Source: Pseudomonas sp. PB106 (lineage in GTDB: Bacteria > Pseudomonadota > Gammaproteobacteria > Pseudomonadales > Pseudomonadaceae). From it: DNA of 36,790 nt. Positions 24,725 through 33,129 of this stretch are shown here, one piece after another; positions within the stretch are counted from its first letter, which is position 1, and every line of letters starts with the position of its first letter. Below the pieces are notes generated by a model. It saw only the letters and a program-made list of their open reading frames with translations, was not told the origin of the DNA and searched no databases. The translations under genes were made by a program, and so were the position numbers. The stretch spans positions 1 to 36,790 of the forward strand of contig NZ_RWIM01000192.1 of the NCBI RefSeq assembly GCF_009764645.1, given 5' to 3'.

Positions 24725-25455
24725 TCGCGTCCCTCGAAAAATCTCACCACGTGGCGAATGCGCTTCTTGTCAGCGGCATTCAGACGATCACGCCCACGGT
24801 ATTGCAGGTAGAAGCGCAGGCGCTGGGTGTTCGACAGGTGATACTTGGCGACCTTGTCGAGGCAGGCCAGATCCTTGGTGATGCGGTACTTGAGCCAGAA
24901 GCCGCGCCAGAAATCGCCGTTCGGGCAGTCGATCAAAAACAACCGCGCCTGATCGTCGATCAGCAGGTTGCGCCACTTCAGATCGTTATGGGTGAAGCGA
25001 TGGTCGTGCATCGTCCGGGTGTAAGCGGCCAACTGCCGACTGACGCCATCGACCCAGGCGCGATCCTTGAGCTTGGGATCGTTGCGCTCGGCCAGCGCCG
25101 ACAGGTCTTCGGTGCGCGGCAGTTCGCGAGTAATCATCGCGCCACGGTTGTACGCCGCGCCACGTCGCTCCAGACCCCAGGCCACCACTTCAGCGGTGGG
25201 AATGCCCCACTTGGCGAAGCGTTTGAGGTTCTGCCACTCCATCTTCACGCGCGGCTTGCCGAGGTAACGGCGCAAGCCCTTACCGGCGCCGACGTAGCGT
25301 TTTACGTAGTAGTTGACGCCGTTGCGCTCGACGCGGATGACTTCCGACAGCGGGTCGCGGGTCAGGCGCTCGCCTTGCAGGGCGAACACCGCTTCGAGGC
25401 TGCCGAAGTCGTCGGCGAGATCGCTGTATTCAGGTTCAAGGATCCAACCCGCCAT
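24721..25455 (-). CDS. wapP: LPS core heptose kinase WapP
   Basis: A 244-residue cytoplasmic kinase of the WaaP/Kdo-kinase type. Motifs are complete: K52 in YYVKRY, the catalytic loop FTHNDLKWRNLLI (H156, D158, N163) and D176 in LFLIDCPNGDFW. It probably phosphorylates an inner-core heptose. In Pseudomonas these phosphates cross-link LPS through divalent cations, and LPS transport depends on them. The name is by synteny next to waaP. It overlaps waaP by one base and wapQ by four, so their expression is coupled. Confidence 0.88.
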   Translation of the reverse strand: MAGWILEPEYSDLADDFGSLEAVFALQGERLTRDPLSEVIRVERNGVNYYVKRYVGAGKGLRRYLGKPRVKMEWQNLKRFAKWGIPTAEVVAWGLERRGAAYNRGAMITRELPRTEDLSALAERNDPKLKDRAWVDGVSRQLAAYTRTMHDHRFTHNDLKWRNLLIDDQARLFLIDCPNGDFWRGFWLKYRITKDLACLDKVAKYHLSNTQRLRFYLQYRGRDRLNAADKKRIRHVVRFFEGRE

Positions 25456-26261
25456 CAGAGCGCATCCCCGTAACGCTGCTTACGCGCATAAAGCTTATTG
25501 GCCTTGCCTTCGAGCCAGCTCAGCAACGGCGCTTCTTCCGCGAGAACCTGCCGCAGCGGCTGCTGGAAATAGCCCTTGAGGAAACGCAGTTTGTCGCGGC
25601 GGGTAAGGCCGATGTCCAGTGCGGAAAAGTACAGCGCCGCCAGATCCTTGTTGCGCCAGCGCTGGGTGATCTTTGCGCGGGTCTGGGCGCGGTGCAGGTC
25701 GATCACCGAGAGTTTGAAATCTTCCGGCGTTACCGGTTTATCGGTGTGCAGCAGGAAATGACAGATATAACAGTCGCGATGATTGACGCCAGCGCGGTGC
25801 ATCATGCCGGTCATGCGCGCAACTTCGGCGATCAGCGCGCGCTTGAGTTTCGGCTCGGGCGGCTGCTTGACCCAGTCGATGCTGAAGTCTTCAAGGCTGA
25901 TAGTCGGCGCCAGCTCTTCGGTGACGATGAACGAGTGCTGATCCGCCGGGTTGCTGCCCTTCTCGCCGTACGCGACGGCGGTCATGGTCGGCACGCCGAC
26001 TTCCTGCAAGCGCTGGATAGCCTTCCACTCCTGACCCGCGCCGAGTACCGGCAGCTTGGCGGTCAGCAGATTCTTGAAAATCTCGCCCCAGCCGATGCCA
26101 CGGTGGATCTTGACGAAAAATCCGTTGCCGTCGACTTCCGTGCGCAGTGTCCGGCGTGCTTCCAGCTCGCGGTATACCTCGCCCTGCAAGCCTTCGACTT
26201 CGGCGAACGGGTCGCGTCCGGCCCAAAGGCTTTTGAACGGTTCAGCCAGCATCAACTTCAT
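25455..26261 (-). CDS. waaP: LPS core heptose I kinase WaaP
   Basis: WaaP phosphorylates heptose I of the inner core. The protein is 268 residues, equal to its P. aeruginosa counterpart as I remember it. GFFVKIHRGIGWGEIFKNL contains the ATP lysine K51. The catalytic loop NHRDCYICHFLL has D163, the known catalytic aspartate, and SVIDLHRAQ contributes D188. The C-terminal KDLAALYFSALDIGLTRRDKLRFLKGYF is also typical. WaaP is considered essential in P. aeruginosa. It shares single bases with waaG upstream and wapP downstream. Confidence 0.95.
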   Translation of the reverse strand: MKLMLAEPFKSLWAGRDPFAEVEGLQGEVYRELEARRTLRTEVDGNGFFVKIHRGIGWGEIFKNLLTAKLPVLGAGQEWKAIQRLQEVGVPTMTAVAYGEKGSNPADQHSFIVTEELAPTISLEDFSIDWVKQPPEPKLKRALIAEVARMTGMMHRAGVNHRDCYICHFLLHTDKPVTPEDFKLSVIDLHRAQTRAKITQRWRNKDLAALYFSALDIGLTRRDKLRFLKGYFQQPLRQVLAEEAPLLSWLEGKANKLYARKQRYGDAL

Positions 26262-27382
26262 TAAGCGTGCTCCGCCAGAATCACATCGGCCGCGTGCTGC
26301 GGCATGCTGTAGAGGTCGGCCGTCTCGGCGAAGGCCAGACCATTGCGGCTCCAGGCCGCGCGTGCAGCGTCGTCTTTCAACATTTCGGTCAGGTATTGCG
26401 CCAGTTGCGTCTGATCGAACGGCTCGTCCAGCACTCGCCCGGCGTCGGCCTCGGCAATGTAATGGGCGTAACCGCAGACCGCGCTGACCAGCACCGGCAA
26501 ACCGGCGACCAGCGCTTCAAGCAAAACCGTACCGGTGTTTTCGTTATACGCCGGGTGGATCAACAGGTCGGCGCCGAGCAGGAAGCGCGGGATATCGCTA
26601 CGACCCTTGAGGAACGTCACGTTATCGCCCAGCCCCAAAGTCGCGCTCTGCATCTGGAATAATTTGGGGTCATCCTGGCCGATTACAAACAGCCGGGTGC
26701 GTTTCTTCAGTTCGGTGGGCAATGCGGCCAGTGCTTTGAGGCTGCGATCAACGCCCTTGGTCTTGAAGCCGGAGCCGATCTGCACCAGCAGCAGCTCGTC
26801 ATCCTTCAGATTGAATTCGGCGCGGAACCCTGCGCGAATTTCGTCAGCATCTGCCGGACGCCGACGATCCTGCGCGATGCCCGGTGGCAGCAGGTGGAAG
26901 CGCTCGAGCGGTGTGTCGTAATGCTTGATGAACAGCGGCTGCTGCACTTCGGAAATCATCAGCACTTCGGTTTTCGCGTCTTTGGCGAACACCGCGCGCT
27001 CGTACTCGGCGAAGTGGCGATAGCGGCCCCAGCGGCGGTAGAGCGAATTGCGCAGGTTCTGCGCTTTGTCTTCGAAGCAACCATCGGCGGCGTAATAGAC
27101 GTCCAGCCCGGGCATCTTGTTGAAGCCGATCAGACGATCCACCGGACGTTTGGCCAGATCCGCTGCCATCCACGCGCTGAGTTTTTCGTTGCGACGATGA
27201 TTGAAGAATGCTTTGACCGGCGCCACCAGCACTTCAAAACCGGGCGGCACGTCGCCTTCCCAGATCAGCGTGTAGACGCGGATCTGATGCCCGCGTTGCT
27301 GGCATTCGAGGGCGATGCGCATGAAGTCACGCTGCAAGCCGCCGAACGGGAAATATTTGTACAGGACGAATGCCAATTGCAT
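26261..27382 (-). CDS. waaG: LPS core glycosyltransferase WaaG
   Basis: WaaG is a GT-B family 4 glycosyltransferase that starts outer-core synthesis on heptose II. In E. coli it adds glucose, in Pseudomonas a galactosamine-type residue (from memory). The 373-residue protein starts with MQLAFVLYKYFPFGGLQRDF, the canonical N-terminus. Donor-side motifs are LLVQIGSGFKTKGVDRSLKAL, FVIGQDDPKLF, VTFLKGRSDIPRFLLGADLLIHPAYNENTGTVLLEALVAGLPVL. It should associate with the cytoplasmic face of the inner membrane. It abuts waaC and waaP with one-base overlaps. Confidence 0.95.
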   Translation of the reverse strand: MQLAFVLYKYFPFGGLQRDFMRIALECQQRGHQIRVYTLIWEGDVPPGFEVLVAPVKAFFNHRRNEKLSAWMAADLAKRPVDRLIGFNKMPGLDVYYAADGCFEDKAQNLRNSLYRRWGRYRHFAEYERAVFAKDAKTEVLMISEVQQPLFIKHYDTPLERFHLLPPGIAQDRRRPADADEIRAGFRAEFNLKDDELLLVQIGSGFKTKGVDRSLKALAALPTELKKRTRLFVIGQDDPKLFQMQSATLGLGDNVTFLKGRSDIPRFLLGADLLIHPAYNENTGTVLLEALVAGLPVLVSAVCGYAHYIAEADAGRVLDEPFDQTQLAQYLTEMLKDDAARAAWSRNGLAFAETADLYSMPQHAADVILAEHA

Positions 27383-28443
27383 CAGCGCAGCTCCTCAGCC
27401 ATTAACAACGTGCTCAGTCGGCTGGCGACACGCTCGGGGTTCAGACGCGTGAAGCACAGAGGCTGTTCACGCTTCAGGTCAAACTGACGGGCATCCTGCG
27501 CGGTCGGTTGATAAGTACATTTCTTTTGCAGGCACGGCGCGCACGGAAAGTCGCTGGCCAGGTGAATCTGCAATTTGCCGTAGGCGCCGGTCAGGCCCGG
27601 ATTGGTCGGGCCGAACAGCGAGATGGTCGGCACGTCCAGTGCAGCGGCCAAATGGCCGAGACCGGTGTCCACCGCGACACAGGCTTGCGCCCCGGCAAGG
27701 ACTTTGCCGACGCCGGCCAGATTGAGTTTCGGCAGCACTTCGGCGTGTTTGAAACCGGCGGCGATGCGTTCGGCACGAGCCTTTTCCTGCGGGTTGCCCC
27801 ACGGCAGCTTGACGCCGACGCCGAGGTAGCCGACACGTTCGGTCAGCTCACGCCAATAGGCTTCCGGCCAGTGTTTGGTGTCCCAAGTCGTGCCGTGAAG
27901 AAACACCACAAAGGCGTTTTTGCGCGGCAGCTCGACCAGTCGTTCGACGTTGAGGCCGTAGTCGCCCAGACCTTTTGGCAAGTCGTAACCGAGGGCGATG
28001 GCGAACAATTGACGCACGCGCTCGACGGCATGCTGACCACGGGCCACGGCGAGTTTGCGGTCGTAGAAACGCGAGGCCATCGGCTCACGGGCCGAACCTT
28101 TGTCGAGCCCGGCCACCGGGGCTTTGACATAACGGGTCAGCCAGGCGCTTTTCAGCAAGCCCTGGGCGTCGATCACCAAGTCGTATCTGTTCGCGCGCAC
28201 GCTTTGCTTGAAGCGTTTCCACTCGCCGCTGGTGATGGTTTTCCAGATATTTTTGCGCCAGCGGCGGATCGCCACCGGAATCACCTTATCGACGGCCGGG
28301 TGCCAAGTCGGAATCTCGGCAAAGCCTTCTTCCACAACCCAGTCGAACTTGATCCCTGGGATGGCCCGGGCGGCGTCGGTCAGCGCCGGCAACGCATGAA
28401 TCACGTCGCCCAGCGATGAAGTCTTGATCAGCAGTACCCGCAA
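27382..28443 (-). CDS. waaC: ADP-heptose:LPS heptosyltransferase I WaaC
   Basis: WaaC (GT9) adds the first heptose to Kdo2-lipid A. The start is most likely TTG at 28443, giving the canonical N-terminus (M)RVLLIKTSSLGDVIHALPAL and 353 residues, close to the usual 355. The ATG-started alternative at 28488 would add MPCRNCRALWSRFIK, which overlaps waaF and is not family-like. GAGG lies 9 nt upstream inside the end of waaF, and one base separates the waaF stop from the TTG, so translation is probably coupled. Donor-site segments include FLHGTTWDTKHWP, AVDTGLGHLAAALDVPTISLFGPTNPGLTGAYG. Confidence 0.94.
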   Translation of the reverse strand: MRVLLIKTSSLGDVIHALPALTDAARAIPGIKFDWVVEEGFAEIPTWHPAVDKVIPVAIRRWRKNIWKTITSGEWKRFKQSVRANRYDLVIDAQGLLKSAWLTRYVKAPVAGLDKGSAREPMASRFYDRKLAVARGQHAVERVRQLFAIALGYDLPKGLGDYGLNVERLVELPRKNAFVVFLHGTTWDTKHWPEAYWRELTERVGYLGVGVKLPWGNPQEKARAERIAAGFKHAEVLPKLNLAGVGKVLAGAQACVAVDTGLGHLAAALDVPTISLFGPTNPGLTGAYGKLQIHLASDFPCAPCLQKKCTYQPTAQDARQFDLKREQPLCFTRLNPERVASRLSTLLMAEELR

Positions 28444-28444
28444 C

Positions 28445-29479
28445 TTAATGAACCTCGACCACAGAGCCCTGCAATTTCTGCAAGGCATCGTTGACCGCGT
28501 CCGGCATCAGCTGGCGCAGGCAGTTGTAATGGCCGAAGCGGCAGGTACGGTCGAAACACGGGCTGCAATCGAGCCCCAGACGGACCACTTCGACGTGCTC
28601 GGCCAACGGCGGGGTGAAGCCCGGCGAAGTGGAACCGTAAACCGCCACCAACGGACGATTCAGCGCGGCAGCGACGTGCATCAGGCCGGAGTCGTTGGAC
28701 ACCACCGAGTCGGCGCAGGACATCAGGTCGATGGCCTCGGCCAGCGAGGTGCCACCGCTGAGGTTGACCGATTCTTCACGTAGGCCCGGGATCAGCCGTG
28801 CGCGGATGTCTTCACCGACCGCGTGATCGTTTTTCGAACCGAACAGCCACACCTGCCAGCCTTCGCGAATACGCGCTTCGGCGACTTTGGCGTAGTGCTC
28901 GGACGGCCAGCGCTTGGACTCGCCAAACTCGGCGCCGGGGCACAGGGCCAATACCGGGCGATCGAGGGTCAGGCCAAATTTGGCCAGCGCCGCTTCGCGG
29001 GTGACCGGGTCGATTTGCAGGCTTGGGCGTGGATACGGTTTAGGCAGTTCGGCGTTCGCGTCATAGGCCAACGCCATGAAACGCTCGATCATCAGCGGAT
29101 AGCGGTCTTTGTCGAGGGTGCGCACGTCGTTGAGCAGGCCGTAGCGGAATTCGCCGCGCCAACCGGTGCGTTTCGGGATACCGGCGAAGAACGGCACCAG
29201 CGCCGATTTCAGCGAGTTGGGCAGCAGAATCGCCTGATCGTACTGACCGCGCAGGGATTTACCGATGCGCCGACGCGTCGCCAATTCCAGCGCGCCGTGG
29301 CCGAGGGGGAAGCTCAAGGCCTTGCGCACTTCGGGCATGCGCTCAAGGATCGGCCGGCTCCACTCGGGGGCCAGCACGTCGATTTCGCATTGCGGGTGGC
29401 GCTGTTTGAGACACTGAAACAGTGTCTGCGCCATCACCATGTCACCGACCCAACTGGGCCCAACGATCAGAATATTCAT
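28445..29479 (-). CDS. waaF: ADP-heptose:LPS heptosyltransferase II WaaF
   Basis: WaaF (GT9) adds heptose II to heptose I. The start at 29479 gives the standard N-terminus MNILIVGPSWVGDMVMAQ and 344 residues. A longer reading from 29509 (MPPRFVFGNH) begins inside a hairpin and is unlikely. Typical motifs are LLPNSLKSALVPFFAGIPKRTGWRGE, LCPGAEFGESKRWP and VSNDSGLMHVAAALNRPLVAVYGSTSPGFTPPL. It heads a seven-gene minus-strand operon. Only a weak GGA precedes the ATG, and a GC-rich hairpin with a T-run lies just upstream (29500-29521). Confidence 0.95.
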   Translation of the reverse strand: MNILIVGPSWVGDMVMAQTLFQCLKQRHPQCEIDVLAPEWSRPILERMPEVRKALSFPLGHGALELATRRRIGKSLRGQYDQAILLPNSLKSALVPFFAGIPKRTGWRGEFRYGLLNDVRTLDKDRYPLMIERFMALAYDANAELPKPYPRPSLQIDPVTREAALAKFGLTLDRPVLALCPGAEFGESKRWPSEHYAKVAEARIREGWQVWLFGSKNDHAVGEDIRARLIPGLREESVNLSGGTSLAEAIDLMSCADSVVSNDSGLMHVAAALNRPLVAVYGSTSPGFTPPLAEHVEVVRLGLDCSPCFDRTCRFGHYNCLRQLMPDAVNDALQKLQGSVVEVH

Positions 29480-29487
29480 GTGGTTTC

Positions 29488-29521
29488 CAAAAACGAACCG
29501 GGGAGGCATTTACGCCTCCCC
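29488..29521 (-). terminator. Hairpin with T-run between glnE and waaF: terminator or attenuator
   Basis: GGGGAGGC (29500-29507) pairs perfectly with GCCTCCCC (29514-29521). On the minus strand it is followed by GGTTCGTTTTTGG and then, after 7 nt, by the waaF ATG. It looks like the terminator of glnE, yet it lies in the probable waaF leader, because no room for a promoter remains after it. Regulation of waaF by attenuation is possible but unproven. Confidence 0.5.
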
Positions 29522-29554
29522 GCCTCGATAATTCTACAAACACTGTAGATCTAC

Positions 29555-29645
29555 TGTGGGAGCGAGCTTGCTCGCGATGGGGGTCTTCACATCCAACATT
29601 GTTGTCGTCTGATACTCCGCTATCGCTGGCAAGCCAGCTCCCACA
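29555..29645. repeat. REPIN with compensated arm
   Basis: REP arms at 29555-29578 and 29622-29645 are inverted, matching at 20 of 24 positions, with a 43-bp spacer. The four differences sit in the inner palindrome of the second arm (CTGGC and GCCAG instead of CGAGC and GCTCG) and keep it self-complementary. Confidence 0.8.
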
Positions 29646-29689
29646 GGGTTTCGCATCTGTTCCAACATCTGCGACTCACCGCAGATCAC

Positions 29690-29779
29690 TGTGGGAGCGA
29701 GCTTGCTCGCGAAGGCGCCGGCACATCCGAAATCAATGTTGCCTGACACACCGTCTTCGCGAGCAAGCTCGCTCCCACA
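29690..29779. repeat. REPIN with perfect arms
   Basis: The 24-bp arms at 29690-29713 and 29756-29779 are perfect inverted copies, with a 42-bp spacer, the same spacing as the REPIN at 2738-2827. With the preceding REPIN it fills most of the 326-nt gap between glnE and waaF. Apart from these repeats and the hairpin at 29500-29521 I see no gene in that gap. Confidence 0.85.
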
Positions 29780-29805
29780 GGGTATGGGTGCTGCATAAAC
29801 TGGTT

Positions 29806-32745
29806 TCAGCTTAGCCCCATCTCTTTCCATATCCGCAAAACCTGCCGCCGTTCTTCGACAAACTGGTCTCCGGCAATCACCCCGGGGTCCTTCTGCAAGG
29901 CCTGCCGGTGGGCGGCGGAGCGGTAGGCTTTGTAGGCCTCGCGCAACAGGCTGGCGTCTTCGGCGGGCATCAGCCCTTCGCGTTCCAGCTCTTCCGTGAT
30001 GCGGATGTTATCGGTCCAGCGCAGCAACGGCGGGTGGCTGTGCGACCACGCCAGGGCCGCGTATTGCACCATAAATTCAATATCGACGATACCTCCGGCG
30101 TCCTGCTTGAGGTCGAACGGCGCCGTGGCGTCGAAGGCATTTGCCGCTGTGCCGGCCGCGGTGCTCTTGGTGCCGAGGTTGTCGCGCATCTTCGCGCGCA
30201 TCTCGCTCACTTCCTGTTGCAACTTCGCCAGGTCGCGGGACTTGCCCAACACCTGCGCACGAACCTTCTCGAACGCCTGACCGACATCCTGACTGCCAAC
30301 CAGCACCCGCGCGCGCACCAAAGCCTGATGCTCCCACGTCCAGGCTTCATTTTCCTGATAGCGGGCAAACGCGCCGAGCGAACTCACCAACAGCCCGGAC
30401 GCACCCGATGGCCGCAGACGCATGTCCACTTCATACAGCTGGCCCGAGTTGGTCTGCGCCGTCAGCAAGTGAATGATCCGCTGTCCCAGTCGAGTGAAGA
30501 ACTGGGCGCCATCAATCGGCTTGGCGCCGTCGGTTTCCGCCTGCGGATCGCCGTCATGGATGAACACCAGATCCAGATCGGAACCATGCCCCAGTTCCAG
30601 GCCGCCGACTTTGCCGTAACCGACAATGATGAAGCCGGGATCGCACAAGGTGCCGTCGGTGCGCAGCGGCGTGCCGTGCTTGGCCACGGTCTGGCGCCAG
30701 GCCAGGGCCAACACTTGCTCGAGAATCGCCTCAGCGAGCCAGGTCAGGTAATCGCTGACTTTCATCAGCGGCAGGCTGCCGGCGATTTCCGAGGCGGCGA
30801 CGCGCAAGCGGTGCGCCAGTTTGAAATGGCGCAGGGCTTCCATTTGCTGTTCGAGATCGTCTTCGGGAATTCGCGTCAGCCGCTCGCGCAATTCGGCGGC
30901 CAACTCTGGCGCCAATGGCGGCTTGAACAAACGCCCTTCGTTAAGCAATTCATCCATCAGCAGCGGGAAGCGCGTGATCTGCTCAGCGATCCACGGGCTC
31001 GCCGCGCAAAGCGTCAGCAAGCGTCGCAGCGCGCCGGGGTTTTCCGTCAGCAAGACTAAATAAGCCGAGCGCCGAGCGACTGCTTCCACCAGCGGCAACA
31101 CCCGCTCAAGCACCAGATCGGGATTGGCGTGCTCGACCGCTTGCGCCAATAGACGCGGAATAAAAGCATCAAGGCGTTCGCGCCCCAAACGTTGCATTGC
31201 CCGCAGTTGCGGGCTGCTGCGCAAACCGGCCAGCGCCTTCAGGGCTTTGCTCGCATCGGCGAAACCGCCCTCTTCCAGCTGTCGGCAAGCCGCCTCTTCG
31301 TCCTGTTCTTCTTCCCACAGCGGCAGCCATTCACCGCCGACCACCACCTCACTTTCGGCGCCCTCTTCCTCGTCCGGATCAGCGATGACCTGAGCAAAAT
31401 GCCAAGCGACGCGGCCGCGCCAGAACATCAGTTTTTCGTGGAAAGCATCCCAATCGGCGAAACCGAGCATGAAGGCGATGCGCGCCTGATCCTGCGCGCC
31501 GTCCGGCAGCATCTGCGTCTGTCGGTCGGCAATCGCCTGAATCGCGTGTTCGGTGTAACGCAGAAACTCGTAGCCTTCGCGCAACTCGCTGATCACGGCC
31601 GGCGGCAGATAGCCTTGCCCTTCCAGCGTGCTCAACACCTTTAATAGAGGACGCTGTTGCAGGCTCAAGTCGCGGCCACCGTGGATCAACTGGAAGGCCT
31701 GAGCGATGAACTCAACCTCACGAATCCCGCCGGAGCCGAGCTTGATATTGTCGGCCATGCCTTTGCGCCGCACTTCCTGCTGGATCAGCTGCTTCATGGT
31801 GCGCAGCGCTTCGATCGCCGAGAAATCCAGATAACGCCGATAAACAAACGGGCGCAGCATGTCGAGCAACTGCGCGCCGGCGACCTGATCGCCCGCCACC
31901 ACCCGCGCCTTGATCATCGCGTAGCGTTCCCAGTCGCGCCCCTGATCCTGGTAATACTGCTCCAGCGCATTGAAGCTCAGCACCAGCGCGCCGGATGAAC
32001 CGTACGGGCGCAGGCGCATGTCGACACGGAACACGAAACCGTCAACGGTCATCGGATCCAGCGCCTTGATCAGCCGCTGGCCAAGACGAATGAAGAATTC
32101 CTGATTATCCAGCGAGCGCTTCACGCCCACCGTTTCGCCGCCCTCGGGGTAGGCGAAGATCAGATCGATGTCGGAAGACAGGTTCAACTCGACGGCGCCG
32201 AGCTTGCCCATGCCGAGGATGACCATCGGCTGCGGCAAACCGCTGCGACGACCGGTCGGCGTGCCAAACTGCTCGCAATGGCGGCTGTACAACCATTGAT
32301 AAGCCTGGTCGATGGTGGCGTCGGCCATGTCCGAGAGGTCGCGGCAGGTCTGCACCAGATCGGCCTGACGGGTAAGGTCACGCCAGATGATCCGCACTTG
32401 ATGGCGGGCGCGCTGGCGACGCAGGGCGCGACCGAGTTCGTCTTCGCTTTGCGCGGCGTTCACCGCAGTGGAAATCTGCGCACACAATTCACCCGGTGCG
32501 AATGGCCGGTCGAGCTCGCCGGACTGCACCAGACTCAACAACATCAAAGGGTCACGAACGCTCTGTTCAATGACAAACTCGCTGGCGGCGGTGACGCGGG
32601 CGAATTGCGCCCAGCGCTCTGGCGTCCAGTTCGCGAAGCCGTGATCGTCTTCAAGCTCGGCGACGGCCGTACGGAACGACTGCTCGGATCGAGTGACCAA
32701 CGGCAGGAGAATGGCAGGCAGTTCGGCAAGCACGGGCAGGGTCAT
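29806..32745 (-). CDS. glnE: Bifunctional glutamine synthetase adenylyltransferase / adenylyl-removing enzyme
   Basis: GlnE adenylylates and deadenylylates glutamine synthetase in response to PII and glutamine. The 979-residue length is normal. The N-terminal deadenylylating domain has GMGKLGAVELNLSSDIDLIF with its acidic pair, and the C-terminal adenylylating domain has GYGKVGGLELGHGSDLDLVF. Further typical segments are RIDMRLRPYGSSG-like VDMRLRPYGSSG and VDMRLRPSGASG, and the KQDAGGIVDIEF and GSGGIREVEFIAQ helices. AAGGA lies 6 nt before the ATG. It is divergent from aceE across 384 nt. Its presence next to the LPS operon is shared with P. aeruginosa, where ilvE intervenes (from memory). 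Confidence 0.96.
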   Translation of the reverse strand: MTLPVLAELPAILLPLVTRSEQSFRTAVAELEDDHGFANWTPERWAQFARVTAASEFVIEQSVRDPLMLLSLVQSGELDRPFAPGELCAQISTAVNAAQSEDELGRALRRQRARHQVRIIWRDLTRQADLVQTCRDLSDMADATIDQAYQWLYSRHCEQFGTPTGRRSGLPQPMVILGMGKLGAVELNLSSDIDLIFAYPEGGETVGVKRSLDNQEFFIRLGQRLIKALDPMTVDGFVFRVDMRLRPYGSSGALVLSFNALEQYYQDQGRDWERYAMIKARVVAGDQVAGAQLLDMLRPFVYRRYLDFSAIEALRTMKQLIQQEVRRKGMADNIKLGSGGIREVEFIAQAFQLIHGGRDLSLQQRPLLKVLSTLEGQGYLPPAVISELREGYEFLRYTEHAIQAIADRQTQMLPDGAQDQARIAFMLGFADWDAFHEKLMFWRGRVAWHFAQVIADPDEEEGAESEVVVGGEWLPLWEEEQDEEAACRQLEEGGFADASKALKALAGLRSSPQLRAMQRLGRERLDAFIPRLLAQAVEHANPDLVLERVLPLVEAVARRSAYLVLLTENPGALRRLLTLCAASPWIAEQITRFPLLMDELLNEGRLFKPPLAPELAAELRERLTRIPEDDLEQQMEALRHFKLAHRLRVAASEIAGSLPLMKVSDYLTWLAEAILEQVLALAWRQTVAKHGTPLRTDGTLCDPGFIIVGYGKVGGLELGHGSDLDLVFIHDGDPQAETDGAKPIDGAQFFTRLGQRIIHLLTAQTNSGQLYEVDMRLRPSGASGLLVSSLGAFARYQENEAWTWEHQALVRARVLVGSQDVGQAFEKVRAQVLGKSRDLAKLQQEVSEMRAKMRDNLGTKSTAAGTAANAFDATAPFDLKQDAGGIVDIEFMVQYAALAWSHSHPPLLRWTDNIRITEELEREGLMPAEDASLLREAYKAYRSAAHRQALQKDPGVIAGDQFVEERRQVLRIWKEMGLS

Positions 32746-32952
32746 GGTCTATCCTTGATCGGCGTGTAAATGGCCGCTTGTAGTGAATGGTGAAAACCCG
32801 CTACGCGAAGGACTGTCGAACAAAAGTTAGAAATAGCTGAAATTTCCTCTTCTTTAGCATCCAGCATCAAAGTTTCACCTTTTACGGATGGTAATCGACC
32901 AACCTTAACGATTATTCTCACAACGCAGTCGGAGGCCACAAGCCTTTCATCT

Positions 32953-32965
32953 GTAGTTTTACTAC
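32953..32965. promoter_or_regulatory. Candidate GntR/FadR-type operator 1 for aceEF
   Basis: GTAGTTTTACTAC is a palindrome whose core TAGTTTTACTA fits TNGTNNNACNA, the half-site pattern of FadR-subfamily GntR regulators, which include PdhR. Its reverse complement recurs at 33005-33017. Confidence 0.5.
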
Positions 32966-33004
32966 TCGTCTATACATCCGAAAGGCTGAAATGCCGGAAG
33001 ATTT

Positions 33005-33017
33005 GTAGTAAAACTAC
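33005..33017. promoter_or_regulatory. Candidate GntR/FadR-type operator 2 for aceEF
   Basis: GTAGTAAAACTAC is the exact reverse complement of the first site. The centres are 52 bp apart, about five helical turns, so two dimers would face the same side of the DNA. Confidence 0.5.
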
Positions 33018-33129
33018 ACGCCGCCGGAACAACCTGACGGCAATCCAAGAATTTTAAATCGTCTGCCCACAAGGCCAGTCGCAAACTCAGGCAACCGATT
33101 CTGGAAGCCTTTCCGCCCTGGAGCAAGCC

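Larger units (their letters stand above)
32746..33129. promoter_or_regulatory. Divergent control region between glnE and aceE
   Basis: This 384-nt gene-free stretch is more AT-rich than its surroundings. It holds two 13-bp palindromes (32953-32965 and 33005-33017). Between them lie a TATACAT that may be a -10 (32971-32977) and the right arm, GAAAGGCT (32980-32987), of an inverted repeat whose left arm AGCCTTTC (32941-32948) precedes the first palindrome. No credible coding frame is present. AAGGA and TGGAG serve as ribosome sites for glnE and aceE at the two ends. Confidence 0.6.

Noticed and set aside
24751..25473. Plus-strand frames opposite the waaP/wapP/wapQ genes
   Set aside because: They are antisense to genes with intact kinase motifs and carry no motifs of their own.
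32742..32939. A 65-codon minus-strand frame upstream of glnE
   Set aside because: No family resemblance, and it lies across the probable glnE leader; treated as chance.
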